Positions 52,640 to 61,338 of a stretch of DNA of 64,000 nt are shown in pieces. Location: the IMG/VR virus record IMGVR_UViG_3300044628_001312, positions 1-64,000 of that record; one strand, 5' to 3'. The DNA is from a virus. The notes under the pieces were generated by a model. It saw only the letters and a list, made by a program, of their open reading frames with translations. It was not told where the DNA came from and ran no database searches. Made by a program: the position numbers and the translations under genes. The first letter of the stretch is position 1, and every line of letters begins with the position of its first letter.

Positions 52640-53575
52640 TTAAGCTTTTACCCAATAGGTAATTTTACAGATTCCTGAACCGCCTGTGTTTCCTCCGCCG
52701 CCTCCGCCGCCTGAACCAGAGTTTGGCATTGCGTCAGCTCTTTGTGTTCCTATATAATCTCCGTAACCATTTCCTCCGCCAGCAGATCCTCCGCCTCCAG
52801 TACCTCTAGCAGAACCGCCTCCGCCGCCTGCAAGTCCGTAAAGGCCTGGGCCTCCACGTCCACCTGCTGAACGTCTATCAGAATCGTTTGAGTTTGCCCA
52901 TCCTGGTCCTCCACCTGAAGATCCTTCTGAAGAGTTTCTTGATCCGCCAAAATATCCAGAATATCCTCCTGAGTTAGGCTTTTCAACATGTGGGTATTCT
53001 CCTGCTCCGCCTGCGCCTCCGCCGCCTCCGCCGCCTCCCCATGAGTTCTGCCAGTTGCCTTGTCCGCCTCCGCCTGAGCCAATTCCTGTAATGTTATTTG
53101 CTCCTGGACCGCAGTTGCCAGATTGTCCATCACCTTGAGTTGAGCCTCCGCCGTATGCAACCATATAGAATGGTTGTCCCGAAGTTCCAAATGTTGAGTT
53201 TCCACCTTGTGCATTACATGTTCCACCATTTGCAATACCAACTGAGATTCCAGTTCCTGTAGGAATTGAAGAAACATCAAGCATTCTTTTTAGAAGTTGC
53301 CCTGCTCCCCCTCCACCGTGGTTTGTTGAACCATTTGAACATCCGCCGCCTCCGCCGCCTCCTACTAATGTTACTTCAATATTTGGTGCGCTATTTGCGG
53401 GCCGTACCCATGTTCCACCACTTAAAATTGTAACTTCATATGCGTTATAAAAACCTGAAAGATTTGCTGCAATTAACGGAATTGCAATAGATGTTGAAAG
53501 AGCTGTTGTTGAAGCTAAAATTTGAGCATCAAGTCCTGGTACGTATATCTGATTAATTGTTCCATATGTTGCCAT
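52640..53575 (-). CDS. Glycine-rich adhesin-like protein, copy 1
   Basis: 311 residues. The N-terminal domain (about 1-75) resembles the other copy. Then come long glycine-rich stretches (about 73-305), with GGGGGGG runs alternating with short polar segments, including CSNGSTNHGGGG and GGGGGGAGGAGEYPH. It closes in GICKITYWVKA. Glycine-rich sandwiches of polyglycine type II helices form the receptor-binding surface in the gp38-type adhesin of T4-like phages. The fold analogy is inference. The matching gene at 54101-55096 ends VAIITYYVKA. Two helper genes lie between the copies. Confidence 0.72.
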   Translation of the reverse strand: MATYGTINQIYVPGLDAQILASTTALSTSIAIPLIAANLSGFYNAYEVTILSGGTWVRPANSAPNIEVTLVGGGGGGGCSNGSTNHGGGGAGQLLKRMLDVSSIPTGTGISVGIANGGTCNAQGGNSTFGTSGQPFYMVAYGGGSTQGDGQSGNCGPGANNITGIGSGGGGQGNWQNSWGGGGGGGGAGGAGEYPHVEKPNSGGYSGYFGGSRNSSEGSSGGGPGWANSNDSDRRSAGGRGGPGLYGLAGGGGGSARGTGGGGSAGGGNGYGDYIGTQRADAMPNSGSGGGGGGGNTGGSGICKITYWVKA

Positions 53576-53820
53576 TATGATATTACCTCAATTTCGTGAG
53601 CGCTATGTTCTACTTCATGCTCTGGTTTTGGTCTTACTGATTCTGGTGCCTTAAACTTATTGTCTTCTAATACCCACATAATTCCTGGTTGTGGGTTATA
53701 GTCTGTAATGTCAATCCGATCTAATCCTGAAAAATCTGGATGAGATTCAATAAAATCTTCTTCTGCAAGAATTACATTTCCTATAACGTTATCTACTAAT
53801 AGTGCCCATACTCTTGACAT
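53575..53820 (-). CDS. Small helper of Gly-rich adhesin 1
   Basis: The 81-residue protein opens with MSRVWALLVDNVIGNVILAE and has PDFSGLDRIDITDYNPQPGIMWVLEDNKFKAP. These look like the short 'V-x-N-V-e--p---p-g---W' proteins that follow fibre genes. Its ATG overlaps the stop of the helper before it and its stop overlaps the start of adhesin 1 (TAATG both sides), so it is translated together with them. Structure appears as a small beta domain followed by a disordered Pro/Glu tail. Confidence 0.62.
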   Translation of the reverse strand: MSRVWALLVDNVIGNVILAEEDFIESHPDFSGLDRIDITDYNPQPGIMWVLEDNKFKAPESVRPKPEHEVEHSAHEIEVIS

Positions 53821-54098
53821 TATTCTTGACCTCCCGCTAGTGTATCTGCTACTGGTTCTGTAAGAGGAACAAGGTGCTCTACAACAACATTTGAAATAGG
53901 TGGTACTGGCTTAGTCCAGACCTCTGTATCTTTATTGTATGTCCAGCCTGGTGCTGGCTTATCGTCGTAAGCCCAGTCTGTGTAATCAAAGTGTAAAAGA
54001 TCTTTTAGGTCTTCATTTGCTTCAATTGCTTCAGGTCCTTCTAGGTTCAATATGTTATGTACTGTTCCATCTTCATTAATAAATATATAGTCTCTCAT
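53820..54098 (-). CDS. Small helper upstream of adhesin 1
   Basis: The 92-residue acidic protein has MRDYIFINEDGTVHNILNLEG, DLLHFDYTDWAYDDKPAPGWTYNKDTEVWTKP and a Pro/Val-rich end. The beta-start, 'p-pGW-yn---w--p' pattern matches tail fibre assembly helpers. It lies 2 nt behind adhesin copy 2 and overlaps the next helper. Similarity to its neighbour is architectural only. A helper role is inferred. Confidence 0.62.
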   Translation of the reverse strand: MRDYIFINEDGTVHNILNLEGPEAIEANEDLKDLLHFDYTDWAYDDKPAPGWTYNKDTEVWTKPVPPISNVVVEHLVPLTEPVADTLAGGQE

Positions 54099-54100
54099 AG

Positions 54101-55096
54101 TTATGCCTTAACGTAGTATGTAATAATAGCTACGCCAGCACCTCCTTTAGCGCCAACTCCTGATTGATGGTTATTTCCGCCGCCTCCTGAGCCAGTTCCG
54201 TCTCTACCTTGACCACCAGAGTTGTCTACTGTTTGTGAGCCTCCAGCTCCGCCTCCACAGGATCCGCCTCCGCCTGCTCCGCCGCCTCCGCCGCCTCCGC
54301 CTGCAATTCCATATTGTCCATCGCCACCTTTTCCGCCAACGCCAATCCATGATGTCCAGCTGTGGTTTGATCCTACTCCACCTCCAGATGCTCCTGGTCC
54401 AAAACCAAATCCTCCAGCATATCCAGAACTACCAGTTCCGTTTGTCTGTGTTGTATTCTTGCCATTTTGTCCTGCAGATGATGATCCGCCGCCTCCGCCT
54501 GCTGCGCCATATTGCCAGTTTCCGCCTGCTCCGCCGCCTCCGCCTGAGCCTCCGCCATTTTGATTGCCCATTCCTTGGCCCATGCTTCCAGAGTTTCCAT
54601 TGTTACCAGAACCGTAAGGATAGCCTCCGCCGCCTCCGCCGTATGCAATACAGTAGTACGCATTTCCATTTACACCAAATGAAGAGTTTGCTCCATTGTT
54701 TCCGTTTGAGTTTCCAGAAACTGCTGGACCACCGTTTCCAATAGTAATTGGAATAGTTCCTCCGACTGGAACTGAAGAAATGTCTAACCATCTTTCAATA
54801 AGTTGTCCTGCTCCGCCTCCACCAGATCCATTGTGTGACCAAGAGTGCCCAGATCCACCTGAACCTCCACCACCGACAAGAACAAGTTTAATAACTGGTC
54901 CTGTGTTTGCTGGACGTGTCCAGTTTGAAGAAGAATAAATTCTTGTTTCAAGAGGCATGTACATTGAGCTTACTCCACCTGCAGCAATTGCTTGAGCGGT
55001 AATACCAGTCTGTAGACCCTGTGTTACAGCAGCATTAATTGTTGTGGTTAGGCCTGGTAAATAAATTGATGACGTGGTGTTGGAAACTTGTGACAT
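54101..55096 (-). CDS. Glycine-rich adhesin-like protein, copy 2
   Basis: The 331-residue protein has an N-terminal domain (SSIYLPGLTTTINAAVTQGLQTGITAQ) and a linker, then ETRIYSSSNWTRPANTGPVIKLVLVGGGGSGGSG. The Gly-rich part follows (about 90-320), and the end is GVAIITYYVKA. It aligns by eye with the copy at 52640-53575 at start (NQIYVPGL, TWVRPANSAPNIEVTLVGGG) and end. This indicates a tandem duplication and divergence of the receptor-contact region. Polyglycine II-type sandwiches are likely. Confidence 0.72.
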   Translation of the reverse strand: MSQVSNTTSSIYLPGLTTTINAAVTQGLQTGITAQAIAAGGVSSMYMPLETRIYSSSNWTRPANTGPVIKLVLVGGGGSGGSGHSWSHNGSGGGGAGQLIERWLDISSVPVGGTIPITIGNGGPAVSGNSNGNNGANSSFGVNGNAYYCIAYGGGGGGYPYGSGNNGNSGSMGQGMGNQNGGGSGGGGGAGGNWQYGAAGGGGGSSSAGQNGKNTTQTNGTGSSGYAGGFGFGPGASGGGVGSNHSWTSWIGVGGKGGDGQYGIAGGGGGGGGAGGGGSCGGGAGGSQTVDNSGGQGRDGTGSGGGGNNHQSGVGAKGGAGVAIITYYVKA

Positions 55097-55113
55097 TTTA
55101 TTACTCCTTTAAA

Positions 55114-55434
55114 TTATGATGATGTTATTTTTACGCCTGAAATAAACATCGTCACTGCGTTGTTATTTGAAGCTTTAACTAGAATACTTTCAGCTGTATT
55201 AAGAACTTGCTTAATGTCCAAAGTCATAAATGTCTGTGGTGGAAGACTTAGCTGGTAAGCCAAGAATGTTCCTGCCATCTTAACATCAAATGTTTGAGCA
55301 GCAAGTGTGATGTTTTGTACTGTAATTGATGTAATTACATCTGTTTCTGCTGCTGGAACTGTCCAAACTCCTACTTCGGCATTTGTAAGTGTTCCTGCAT
55401 AAAAACGTGCTGGTAAGCTAACTGTTGTTGGCAT
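55114..55434 (-). CDS. Small beta-sandwich fibre protein
   Basis: The 106-residue protein has the pattern GVWTVPAAETDVITSITVQNITLAAQTFDVKMAG and LPPQTFMTLDIKQVLNTAESILVKASNNNAVTMFISGVKI (in parts). This matches, by eye, the N-terminal domain of the cupredoxin-bearing fibre ([18 protein letters not shown]...ISGVDL). It is therefore a stand-alone copy of that domain. A bead or shaft component is likely. Confidence 0.62.
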   Translation of the reverse strand: MPTTVSLPARFYAGTLTNAEVGVWTVPAAETDVITSITVQNITLAAQTFDVKMAGTFLAYQLSLPPQTFMTLDIKQVLNTAESILVKASNNNAVTMFISGVKITSS

Positions 55435-55435
55435 T

Positions 55436-55768
55436 TTATATTACTCCCATATTCTGATATATTGTAAAGTTATTTAATTCATTTGCAACAGCCGCTACCT
55501 GTGTTGCTCCTGCTGCAGCCACTGCGGCTACCTGTGTACTTCCTGCAGCTGACACTGTTGTTACAGCACCAGTTACAGCATTAGAGATGTCATTAAGTTT
55601 TGTATTTGTAGCTGCCAATACGTCGTTGACTCCCAAAAGATTTCCCATTGATTCAATAGCTTTTGCTAAATAAACCAATTCTTGTGCGCCCAGGTTTGAT
55701 CCACTAAGGGCTGCTACCTTAGTCTTAAATAGATCTACTTGAGCCGTTAAACTTGCATAATCTGGCAT
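55436..55768 (-). CDS. Fibre-associated helical protein (paralogue of 57148-57816)
   Basis: The 110-residue protein begins MPDYASLTAQVDLFKTKVAALS and NLGAQELVYLAKAIESMGNLLGV. This matches MPDYSTLTSQINQFKTAATALM and ANELQLVGAALNQMGNTLGV at the start of the 222-residue protein at 57148-57816. The C terminus has Ala-rich repeat sequence (AAGSTQVAAVAAAGATQVAAVA). AGGTG precedes the ATG and a TATACT-type -10 lies in the gap before it. It is a shortened relative; helper or shaft role is not determined. Confidence 0.6.
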   Translation of the reverse strand: MPDYASLTAQVDLFKTKVAALSGSNLGAQELVYLAKAIESMGNLLGVNDVLAATNTKLNDISNAVTGAVTTVSAAGSTQVAAVAAAGATQVAAVANELNNFTIYQNMGVI

Positions 55769-55805
55769 TATTGATCACCTCTTTGTATAGTATAGCATAA
55801 TGACA

Positions 55806-56213
55806 TTATAAAGTGGGCTCCGTAGGATACACAATATTATAGTCTGTTACGGTTTCTGGAAGATCTCTGAGGGCTTGTCTATAGACTCTCCACTCTTCTT
55901 TCTTCTCATCAGACAAATTAGATGTTTCCACCCAGTCTGATAATTTTAATAGGTTGCCTCTTTTGGTTCTAGCAACTTGCAGTGCTCCGCTTAAATTAAT
56001 TCCCGCCTGCCAATCGGCATGCTCTTCGTCTGTCATTAATCTAGGCGATCCGTTATTATAAACTAAATGTCTTTCTCCAGTAAATGTCTCATCTACCTCA
56101 AACCACTCTGAACCATCTTCTGTGTTATCAGTTGGAAACTCATGCCATGTTCTAGTCTCAACTTGAATATCATATTGAGGGCTAAATCTTGCATATTTTT
56201 TAAATTCGTCCAT
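55806..56213 (-). CDS. Tail fibre assembly-like helper (paralogue of 51716-52159)
   Basis: The 135-residue protein starts MDEFKKYARFSPQYDIQVETRTWHEFPTDN, has EWFEVDETFTGERHLVYNNGSPRL, and ends LSDEKKEEWRVYRQALRDLPETVTDYNIVYPTEPTL. This last segment is the 'W-xYRqaLrdlP' element typical of fibre assembly proteins. It overlaps the 311-residue fibre gene upstream at one base. It probably chaperones that fibre. Confidence 0.68.
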   Translation of the reverse strand: MDEFKKYARFSPQYDIQVETRTWHEFPTDNTEDGSEWFEVDETFTGERHLVYNNGSPRLMTDEEHADWQAGINLSGALQVARTKRGNLLKLSDWVETSNLSDEKKEEWRVYRQALRDLPETVTDYNIVYPTEPTL

Positions 56214-57148
56214 TATCTATCTCCATATACTGTTGCAGCATAATTCCAAATTTTATGGGAATCAATTGTTGATGTGTAGTTACCATTATTTACTTCGTTA
56301 TACATTAATGCTGCCTGTGTCAATCTAATGTCAGGCTGAATAAAGTTGTTTGATCCTGTAAATGTGCTTTGCAGGTTATAGAACGCATTGTTCTCATTCC
56401 AGTGGTACTGATTACCAGTATCTGTCCAATATGTAAATGTGTTACACAATAGAACTACACAAGATTCTCCAGCATTTAAAGTAAATGAGCCAGACATTCC
56501 TGAGTTAGACGTATTAGTTCCTGTTAGGGTTGCAAGGTTTGTCCATGACATACCGTTTGCATTTGCGTAATTCTTACCTGAAGAATAGGTTGGTCTTCCG
56601 ACTTGAAGTCCCGCTCCGTCGTATCCACTGCACCAGTAGGTTCCAACTAGGCCCCAAACTGAAACAGTCTGGTTTGTTGGGCCGAAGTTACGAATAAACA
56701 TTACACGAGAGCCAAATGGACCGTAGCATGTAGTTCTAGGCCATGTGTGCATACGTGAGTTTGATGTTCCGCACATATTATTTGTTGCATAGTCTAGGCG
56801 CTTATAAGCAGCTGACCAATAAGATTTTCTGTTTTCGTTCATATTTCTATATCCGCCTAATGCATGCCAGAATGCTCTTTCGGCATCCCATGGCTGTGTG
56901 CCAGTTAGATATGTATAAAAGTTAGTCCAGTCGTCTGAGTTATCCCATGAGTAGTTGTTAAACATTGCATTTCCACGCATATTAACCGAATAGATAGATG
57001 GAATAGAATATGGTCTTCTTGATCCGTCTGTTACTTCTGGGAGAACTGAGCTAAGACCACTTTGAATTCCTAGGGATGCTGCAGTAATTCCTAATTGTGC
57101 TACAGATACTCCTGTTATTGGACCGTTTAAAGCTGAAAAAAGTGCCAT
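56213..57148 (-). CDS. Fibre protein with beta-sandwich tip
   Basis: The start at ATG 57148 overlaps the stop of the preceding gene (TAATG), giving 311 residues; an ATG 15 nt upstream is also possible. The N terminus is hydrophobic and Gly/Ser-rich (SALNGPITGVSVAQLGITAA). The body has many aromatic residues and several Cys (NNMCGTSNSRMHTW, TTCYGPFGSRVMFIRNFG, VGTYWCSGYDGAG). Long Asn/Thr-rich strands follow. No enzymatic motif. It looks like a receptor-binding tip; its helper follows at 55806. Confidence 0.6.
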   Translation of the reverse strand: MALFSALNGPITGVSVAQLGITAASLGIQSGLSSVLPEVTDGSRRPYSIPSIYSVNMRGNAMFNNYSWDNSDDWTNFYTYLTGTQPWDAERAFWHALGGYRNMNENRKSYWSAAYKRLDYATNNMCGTSNSRMHTWPRTTCYGPFGSRVMFIRNFGPTNQTVSVWGLVGTYWCSGYDGAGLQVGRPTYSSGKNYANANGMSWTNLATLTGTNTSNSGMSGSFTLNAGESCVVLLCNTFTYWTDTGNQYHWNENNAFYNLQSTFTGSNNFIQPDIRLTQAALMYNEVNNGNYTSTIDSHKIWNYAATVYGDR

Positions 57149-57816
57149 TATGTTAATACCCATCCTCTCGTTGCATTAACGTAAACTAAAGTCATAGATG
57201 CTGAGTTAACGTTTACTATAAGATCTTCTGCAAGACCTTCAATCTTTTCTGTGTTTCTTGAAACCGTAAAGTTTGTTGTTGCTGCTGTGCCTGTTGCATC
57301 TTTAATTTGAACTGTATATCCCAATGTTGGGCCGAAAGGAAGAGTTACTGTTATTCCACCTTGATTTACAAATATTCTTTCATTATTTAACGCTGTGGTA
57401 TTTGTTGTAGCGATCCGCCATGAAAGAGGTACTGTAGATAAAGATGTCTGAAGAGCAGATACTGTAGATTGAAGTGTTGTATATTGAACTGAATTTGTAT
57501 TAACAAATCCTTCAATATTTGTTGTTCTTCCTTGTAGATCTACGATGTCTGCTTCTGCATCTGTTAATCTTGTTCCATTTGTGCCAGTATTAAAGGCTGT
57601 TATGGCTGAATCTTTTGCGGTATTAATTACTGCTATTGCGTCTGTAGTAGCATTGTTAATATCTGCAACACCTAGGGTGTTGCCCATCTGATTTAATGCC
57701 GCTCCGACAAGCTGCAGCTCATTTGCATTTAACGGATCATTAGCATTAGTCATTAAAGCAGTTGCTGCTGTTTTAAACTGATTAATCTGTGATGTTAATG
57801 TTGAGTAATCTGGCAT
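57148..57816 (-). CDS. Fibre shaft protein with coiled-coil start
   Basis: The 222-residue protein has an N-terminal helical region shared with 55436-55768 (MPDYSTLTSQINQFK, MGNTLGVADINNATTDAI), then VDLQGRTTNIEGFV and TLQSTVSALQTSL coiled-coil pieces. A C-terminal beta domain follows (LSWRIATTNTTALNNERIFVN, GITVTLPFGPTLGYTVQIKDA). That C-terminal domain resembles the phage trimeric tip 'i-vn--gitvtLP---s-Gy-i-IkD'. It precedes the 311-residue fibre by an overlap. Likely a trimeric shaft. Confidence 0.64.
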   Translation of the reverse strand: MPDYSTLTSQINQFKTAATALMTNANDPLNANELQLVGAALNQMGNTLGVADINNATTDAIAVINTAKDSAITAFNTGTNGTRLTDAEADIVDLQGRTTNIEGFVNTNSVQYTTLQSTVSALQTSLSTVPLSWRIATTNTTALNNERIFVNQGGITVTLPFGPTLGYTVQIKDATGTAATTNFTVSRNTEKIEGLAEDLIVNVNSASMTLVYVNATRGWVLT

Positions 57817-57819
57817 TTT

Positions 57820-60800
57820 TTAGGCCTGCGCTTCCGTCCATGCAAGAACTGCTGAAATGTTGGCCGCTGAAGAACCAAGATTTGTAGCAACAATTGTAAG
57901 GATGTCTGGGGCATTTGGGAAACCTGGTGTAGCAACGCTACCGTCTCCATTTAGAATAGAGTTTCCTAGGTCTCTTGCCTTTGTAAGATCGATACGTGTT
58001 ACAGAGTAGTTTGTACCTCCGCCGTTATCTGTGTAGAAAGCAAATACACGGTCTCCTCCAGAAACTGTATTGGTAGGAGAAAGAACTGGTGATCCAGGGA
58101 CTCCAGTTCCGTCGTGATAAATAATTTGTGCAAGGGATCCTGATCCCACCCTATCGGTTGCCCATGCATTTGGAATATTTACACCGTTTAGAGATTGTGC
58201 ATTTAGAATTCCTTCAACAAGGAACTGTCCTTGTGCAAGAATGTTAACGCTGTATAACTTTAACTGCATGTTGTTTGACAATTCACGAAGTCCAAAGTTA
58301 CGTCCAGTACCGTTATCGGCAGATGGCGCAACTCTAAGTGAAATTAGAGGACGTGCCTGCTGTGTTGCTCCAAACGTCTGTGTTACAGCTCCATTTGGGT
58401 TAACCGCAGATGAAGTTTCATCTGGCTGTGCAACAGCATATGAAATTGTATTTGAAGTAACGTTATTTACTAAAAACGTTCCATTGTAATAGCTTGAAGT
58501 TACAGCGGTTGGGCTAGTAAATGATGACACTGCCTGGAATGGAATATTGCTGGAAGATCTAGCAAACAAGAATGTTGTAGATGTAACTCCAGTAATTGTC
58601 CATGTACCATTAAATACGTTATCAACTCCAGTGACCACTACTGTCTGTCCAACTCTGTGTCTGTGGGCAACAGATGTTGTAAGGCTTGCTTGGTTATTGG
58701 TTAGCTGCTTGTATGTAATTACAGATACATCATTTACACCTGAAACTACTGCGTTGTAACCAGCAAGTAATGAGTGGGGAGCTGAAGTTGTAATTGTTGC
58801 AACTCCTGATGTTCTTACTCTAGAAACAATAGTTGCTGAAACGGATCCAGAACCACCGACCTGTAAGTAGCGCTGCATACCAGCTGTAAAGATAAAGGAA
58901 GCATCATCATCAAAGCCTCCATCCATAATTACTGAAGATCCCCAGTGGCTCATAACTGGAGCACATTCTTGAGAAATAACTTGAACTGAAACTTGTGCAG
59001 ATCCTGATCCTCCAGGAATAGTTGAGTCTGGTCTAAAAGTTGCTGCGATATAAGTTCCATTAAGGCTATAAGCTGATCCTGCATAATATGTAACATAAGG
59101 CTGTCTACGAATAAGATTCATAGCGTATCCCTTTGCAGTATTATTGTATGCACCAATTGATGTATATCGTGCAATTTCACAATAATTTTCATCTTGAATT
59201 CTAATAAATCCACTTGCTGGCCAGTAGTCTACATTATCAATATACATTACTGTGTCTTGTGGAAGAAGATTGGATCCTCTTACTGCCGTTCCTCCTGCAA
59301 CTAGCTTTGAAAACTTTGTTGGTTCGTTAATTGCTTCATATCTAGCTGGTAGGTTACCAGATCTTTGATATGCGGCAAGGTTATTATTGTTATTAGAAAT
59401 TTCATGACACCAGGTAATTTTTCCGCCTTGGCCTCTAAATCCATATCTAATTGTTCCTGCTCCGTACCAGGAGTAGTCAATATATGTCATTTGCATTTTT
59501 GATGGATCAAATACGTGTCCTGATGGACCGCTTCCATCAAACTTGTCTAGGTTCCACTCCGACTGCTTAATTTTAATAATTTGAGTCTTGCGAACCTTAA
59601 CGCTTGTTTGGCTTGCTCCACGATAGGCGGGAGCAATTGTCAAAGAAGAATCTGAAGCAATTTGAAGAACTCTGTAAGACTGTCCACGGATTACAATTTT
59701 ATCTCCTGAAACTAATTGCTTTCTAAAGATTGTTCCGCTTCCTGTTACTGTTGAGTTAAACTTAGTTACAGAAACATTTCCTCTAAGTACCTGTGTTGAC
59801 CATTGACGACAAGCAAATATACCTTGTCCATCATATTCAAAAAAGAATCCATCTTGTTCTGAATAAAGGCCAGCTCTTGTTGATGCACCCTTCCAAATAT
59901 AAGCTGTACAAAATACATTTACTCCGCCTGGGATTTGATCAATTGCTGATAATGTTTGTGTAAATACAACATTGTATTTAAATGTTGTAGCATCAATAAT
60001 TGATGTTACAAGATGAATTCCGTTAAATGGATTATAGGAACCAGAAGTTTCTGTTCCTTCAATTTTAACGTATGCTCCTGGCTGTAAGTTATGAGAATTA
60101 AGTGTAGTTACAGTGATGTCTTGTGATCCTGGAACTAGTCCTGCAGATGCTAAATATTCTACCTGGAATGTAGGTGTAAACTTTGTTCCTGTTGAGAACT
60201 GAATTGACTTACCAGACTGGTATCTAAAGTATCTACGTGTTTGACGCATTGTTTGTGTACCGCACACATTGTTTCCTGTAGACATAATAACTCCACCGTC
60301 ATGTGGTCTATGGTTTACATATCCTTCAGGCTTTGCATAAAATCCTTGATCAAGTGTGTTAATTGGATTATTAATTTGTCCATTTGCCATAAATGACATT
60401 GAGTTTGGTGTGTCTACAGTGTCAATAAAGAAGCTTCCAAAGAAGTTGCTTCCTTCTTTTTGTGTAACAAGAATTGGTGTTCCTGGAAGAAGTCCGTGTG
60501 GCTTTGGTGAAACTACTGTAATTCTTGAAGGTGTAGCCTGATCTGATACTGCAGAAAATGTTCCAAGCTGTCCTACAACTCCGCCCATAATATGTGCGTT
60601 ATCAAAAATTCCTCCGCCGTAAATTGATGTCAGTGTTCCATCTTGAATAGGACCATTTACAACACCTTTTGCTGTATATGTAAATGTTGTTGCTCCAGTT
60701 GGGAAGCATAGGAATGTTCCATCCGCATTATCTGAAGTTGTTTCTTGAACTGATATAACATCTCCTGAGCTTAATCCGTGTGGTGAATTACATGTAACAG

Positions 60801-61326
60801 TTATTGTAGATAATGGAGCAACTCCATTTCCTTGAATTAGCTGTATATCAATTGCGTTTCCACCAGTGGATCTTCCAAAGAATCCTGGATAGTTTTGAAT
60901 CATTGTAAGTGTTTCCCACTTAGAGTTCTGAATACCATACTCAAAGTCAGTATCAATAAGGGATACTGGGTTTGCTGTACGAAGCTTTCCTACCGCATCT
61001 ACCAAATAGTCTGCTGGCTCAAATGCTTCATTTTCTGTATCATAAACAATTTGCCAATCATCTGTAGGCAACATTGTAGATGTGTTGTACTTTAATACTA
61101 ATATTGTTTTTCCGTGAGCAGCATCATGATATGGGTCTGAAGCAGGAGTAGAAAATGAGTGACTATATAATCCTAGGGCAGGATCAGCAAAATTGTAAAC
61201 AATCTTGTTAGCTGTTGTATTTGTAATTAACAGTAATTTTTCTCTGCGAATTAGCTTAGGAATAGTTAATGTTCCTGTGCCTGGTACAAAATCAATATCT
61301 GTTAAACTTAAAATTTTTCTTGCCAT
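57820..61326 (-). CDS. Large baseplate/fibre protein with PHGL repeats
   Basis: The 1168-residue protein starts MARKILSLTDIDFVPGTGTLTIPKLIRREKLLLITNT, a proximal-fibre-type opening seen in marine phages as I recall. At least five beta repeats of the form 'itV--P-HgL--G--v-V-g' recur: TVTCNSPHGLSSGDVISV, TVVSPKPHGLLPGTPILV, TVTTLNSHNLQPGAYVKI, TITTSAPHSLLAGYNAVV and SLTTSVAHRHRVGQTVVV. A core of FRYQSGKSIQFSTGTKFTP and WSWYGAGTIRYGFRGQGG-like strands lies between. A C-terminal domain with ISLRVAPSADNGTGRNFG follows. Probably structural, attaching distal fibres. Confidence 0.72.
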   Translation of the reverse strand: MARKILSLTDIDFVPGTGTLTIPKLIRREKLLLITNTTANKIVYNFADPALGLYSHSFSTPASDPYHDAAHGKTILVLKYNTSTMLPTDDWQIVYDTENEAFEPADYLVDAVGKLRTANPVSLIDTDFEYGIQNSKWETLTMIQNYPGFFGRSTGGNAIDIQLIQGNGVAPLSTITVTCNSPHGLSSGDVISVQETTSDNADGTFLCFPTGATTFTYTAKGVVNGPIQDGTLTSIYGGGIFDNAHIMGGVVGQLGTFSAVSDQATPSRITVVSPKPHGLLPGTPILVTQKEGSNFFGSFFIDTVDTPNSMSFMANGQINNPINTLDQGFYAKPEGYVNHRPHDGGVIMSTGNNVCGTQTMRQTRRYFRYQSGKSIQFSTGTKFTPTFQVEYLASAGLVPGSQDITVTTLNSHNLQPGAYVKIEGTETSGSYNPFNGIHLVTSIIDATTFKYNVVFTQTLSAIDQIPGGVNVFCTAYIWKGASTRAGLYSEQDGFFFEYDGQGIFACRQWSTQVLRGNVSVTKFNSTVTGSGTIFRKQLVSGDKIVIRGQSYRVLQIASDSSLTIAPAYRGASQTSVKVRKTQIIKIKQSEWNLDKFDGSGPSGHVFDPSKMQMTYIDYSWYGAGTIRYGFRGQGGKITWCHEISNNNNNLAAYQRSGNLPARYEAINEPTKFSKLVAGGTAVRGSNLLPQDTVMYIDNVDYWPASGFIRIQDENYCEIARYTSIGAYNNTAKGYAMNLIRRQPYVTYYAGSAYSLNGTYIAATFRPDSTIPGGSGSAQVSVQVISQECAPVMSHWGSSVIMDGGFDDDASFIFTAGMQRYLQVGGSGSVSATIVSRVRTSGVATITTSAPHSLLAGYNAVVSGVNDVSVITYKQLTNNQASLTTSVAHRHRVGQTVVVTGVDNVFNGTWTITGVTSTTFLFARSSSNIPFQAVSSFTSPTAVTSSYYNGTFLVNNVTSNTISYAVAQPDETSSAVNPNGAVTQTFGATQQARPLISLRVAPSADNGTGRNFGLRELSNNMQLKLYSVNILAQGQFLVEGILNAQSLNGVNIPNAWATDRVGSGSLAQIIYHDGTGVPGSPVLSPTNTVSGGDRVFAFYTDNGGGTNYSVTRIDLTKARDLGNSILNGDGSVATPGFPNAPDILTIVATNLGSSAANISAVLAWTEAQA

Positions 61327-61338
61327 AGTTGTTTTCTC

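Noticed and set aside
54222-54563. Proline-rich plus-strand ORF of 113 residues
   Set aside because: Antisense to the glycine codons (GGN reversed gives NCC) of the adhesin gene.
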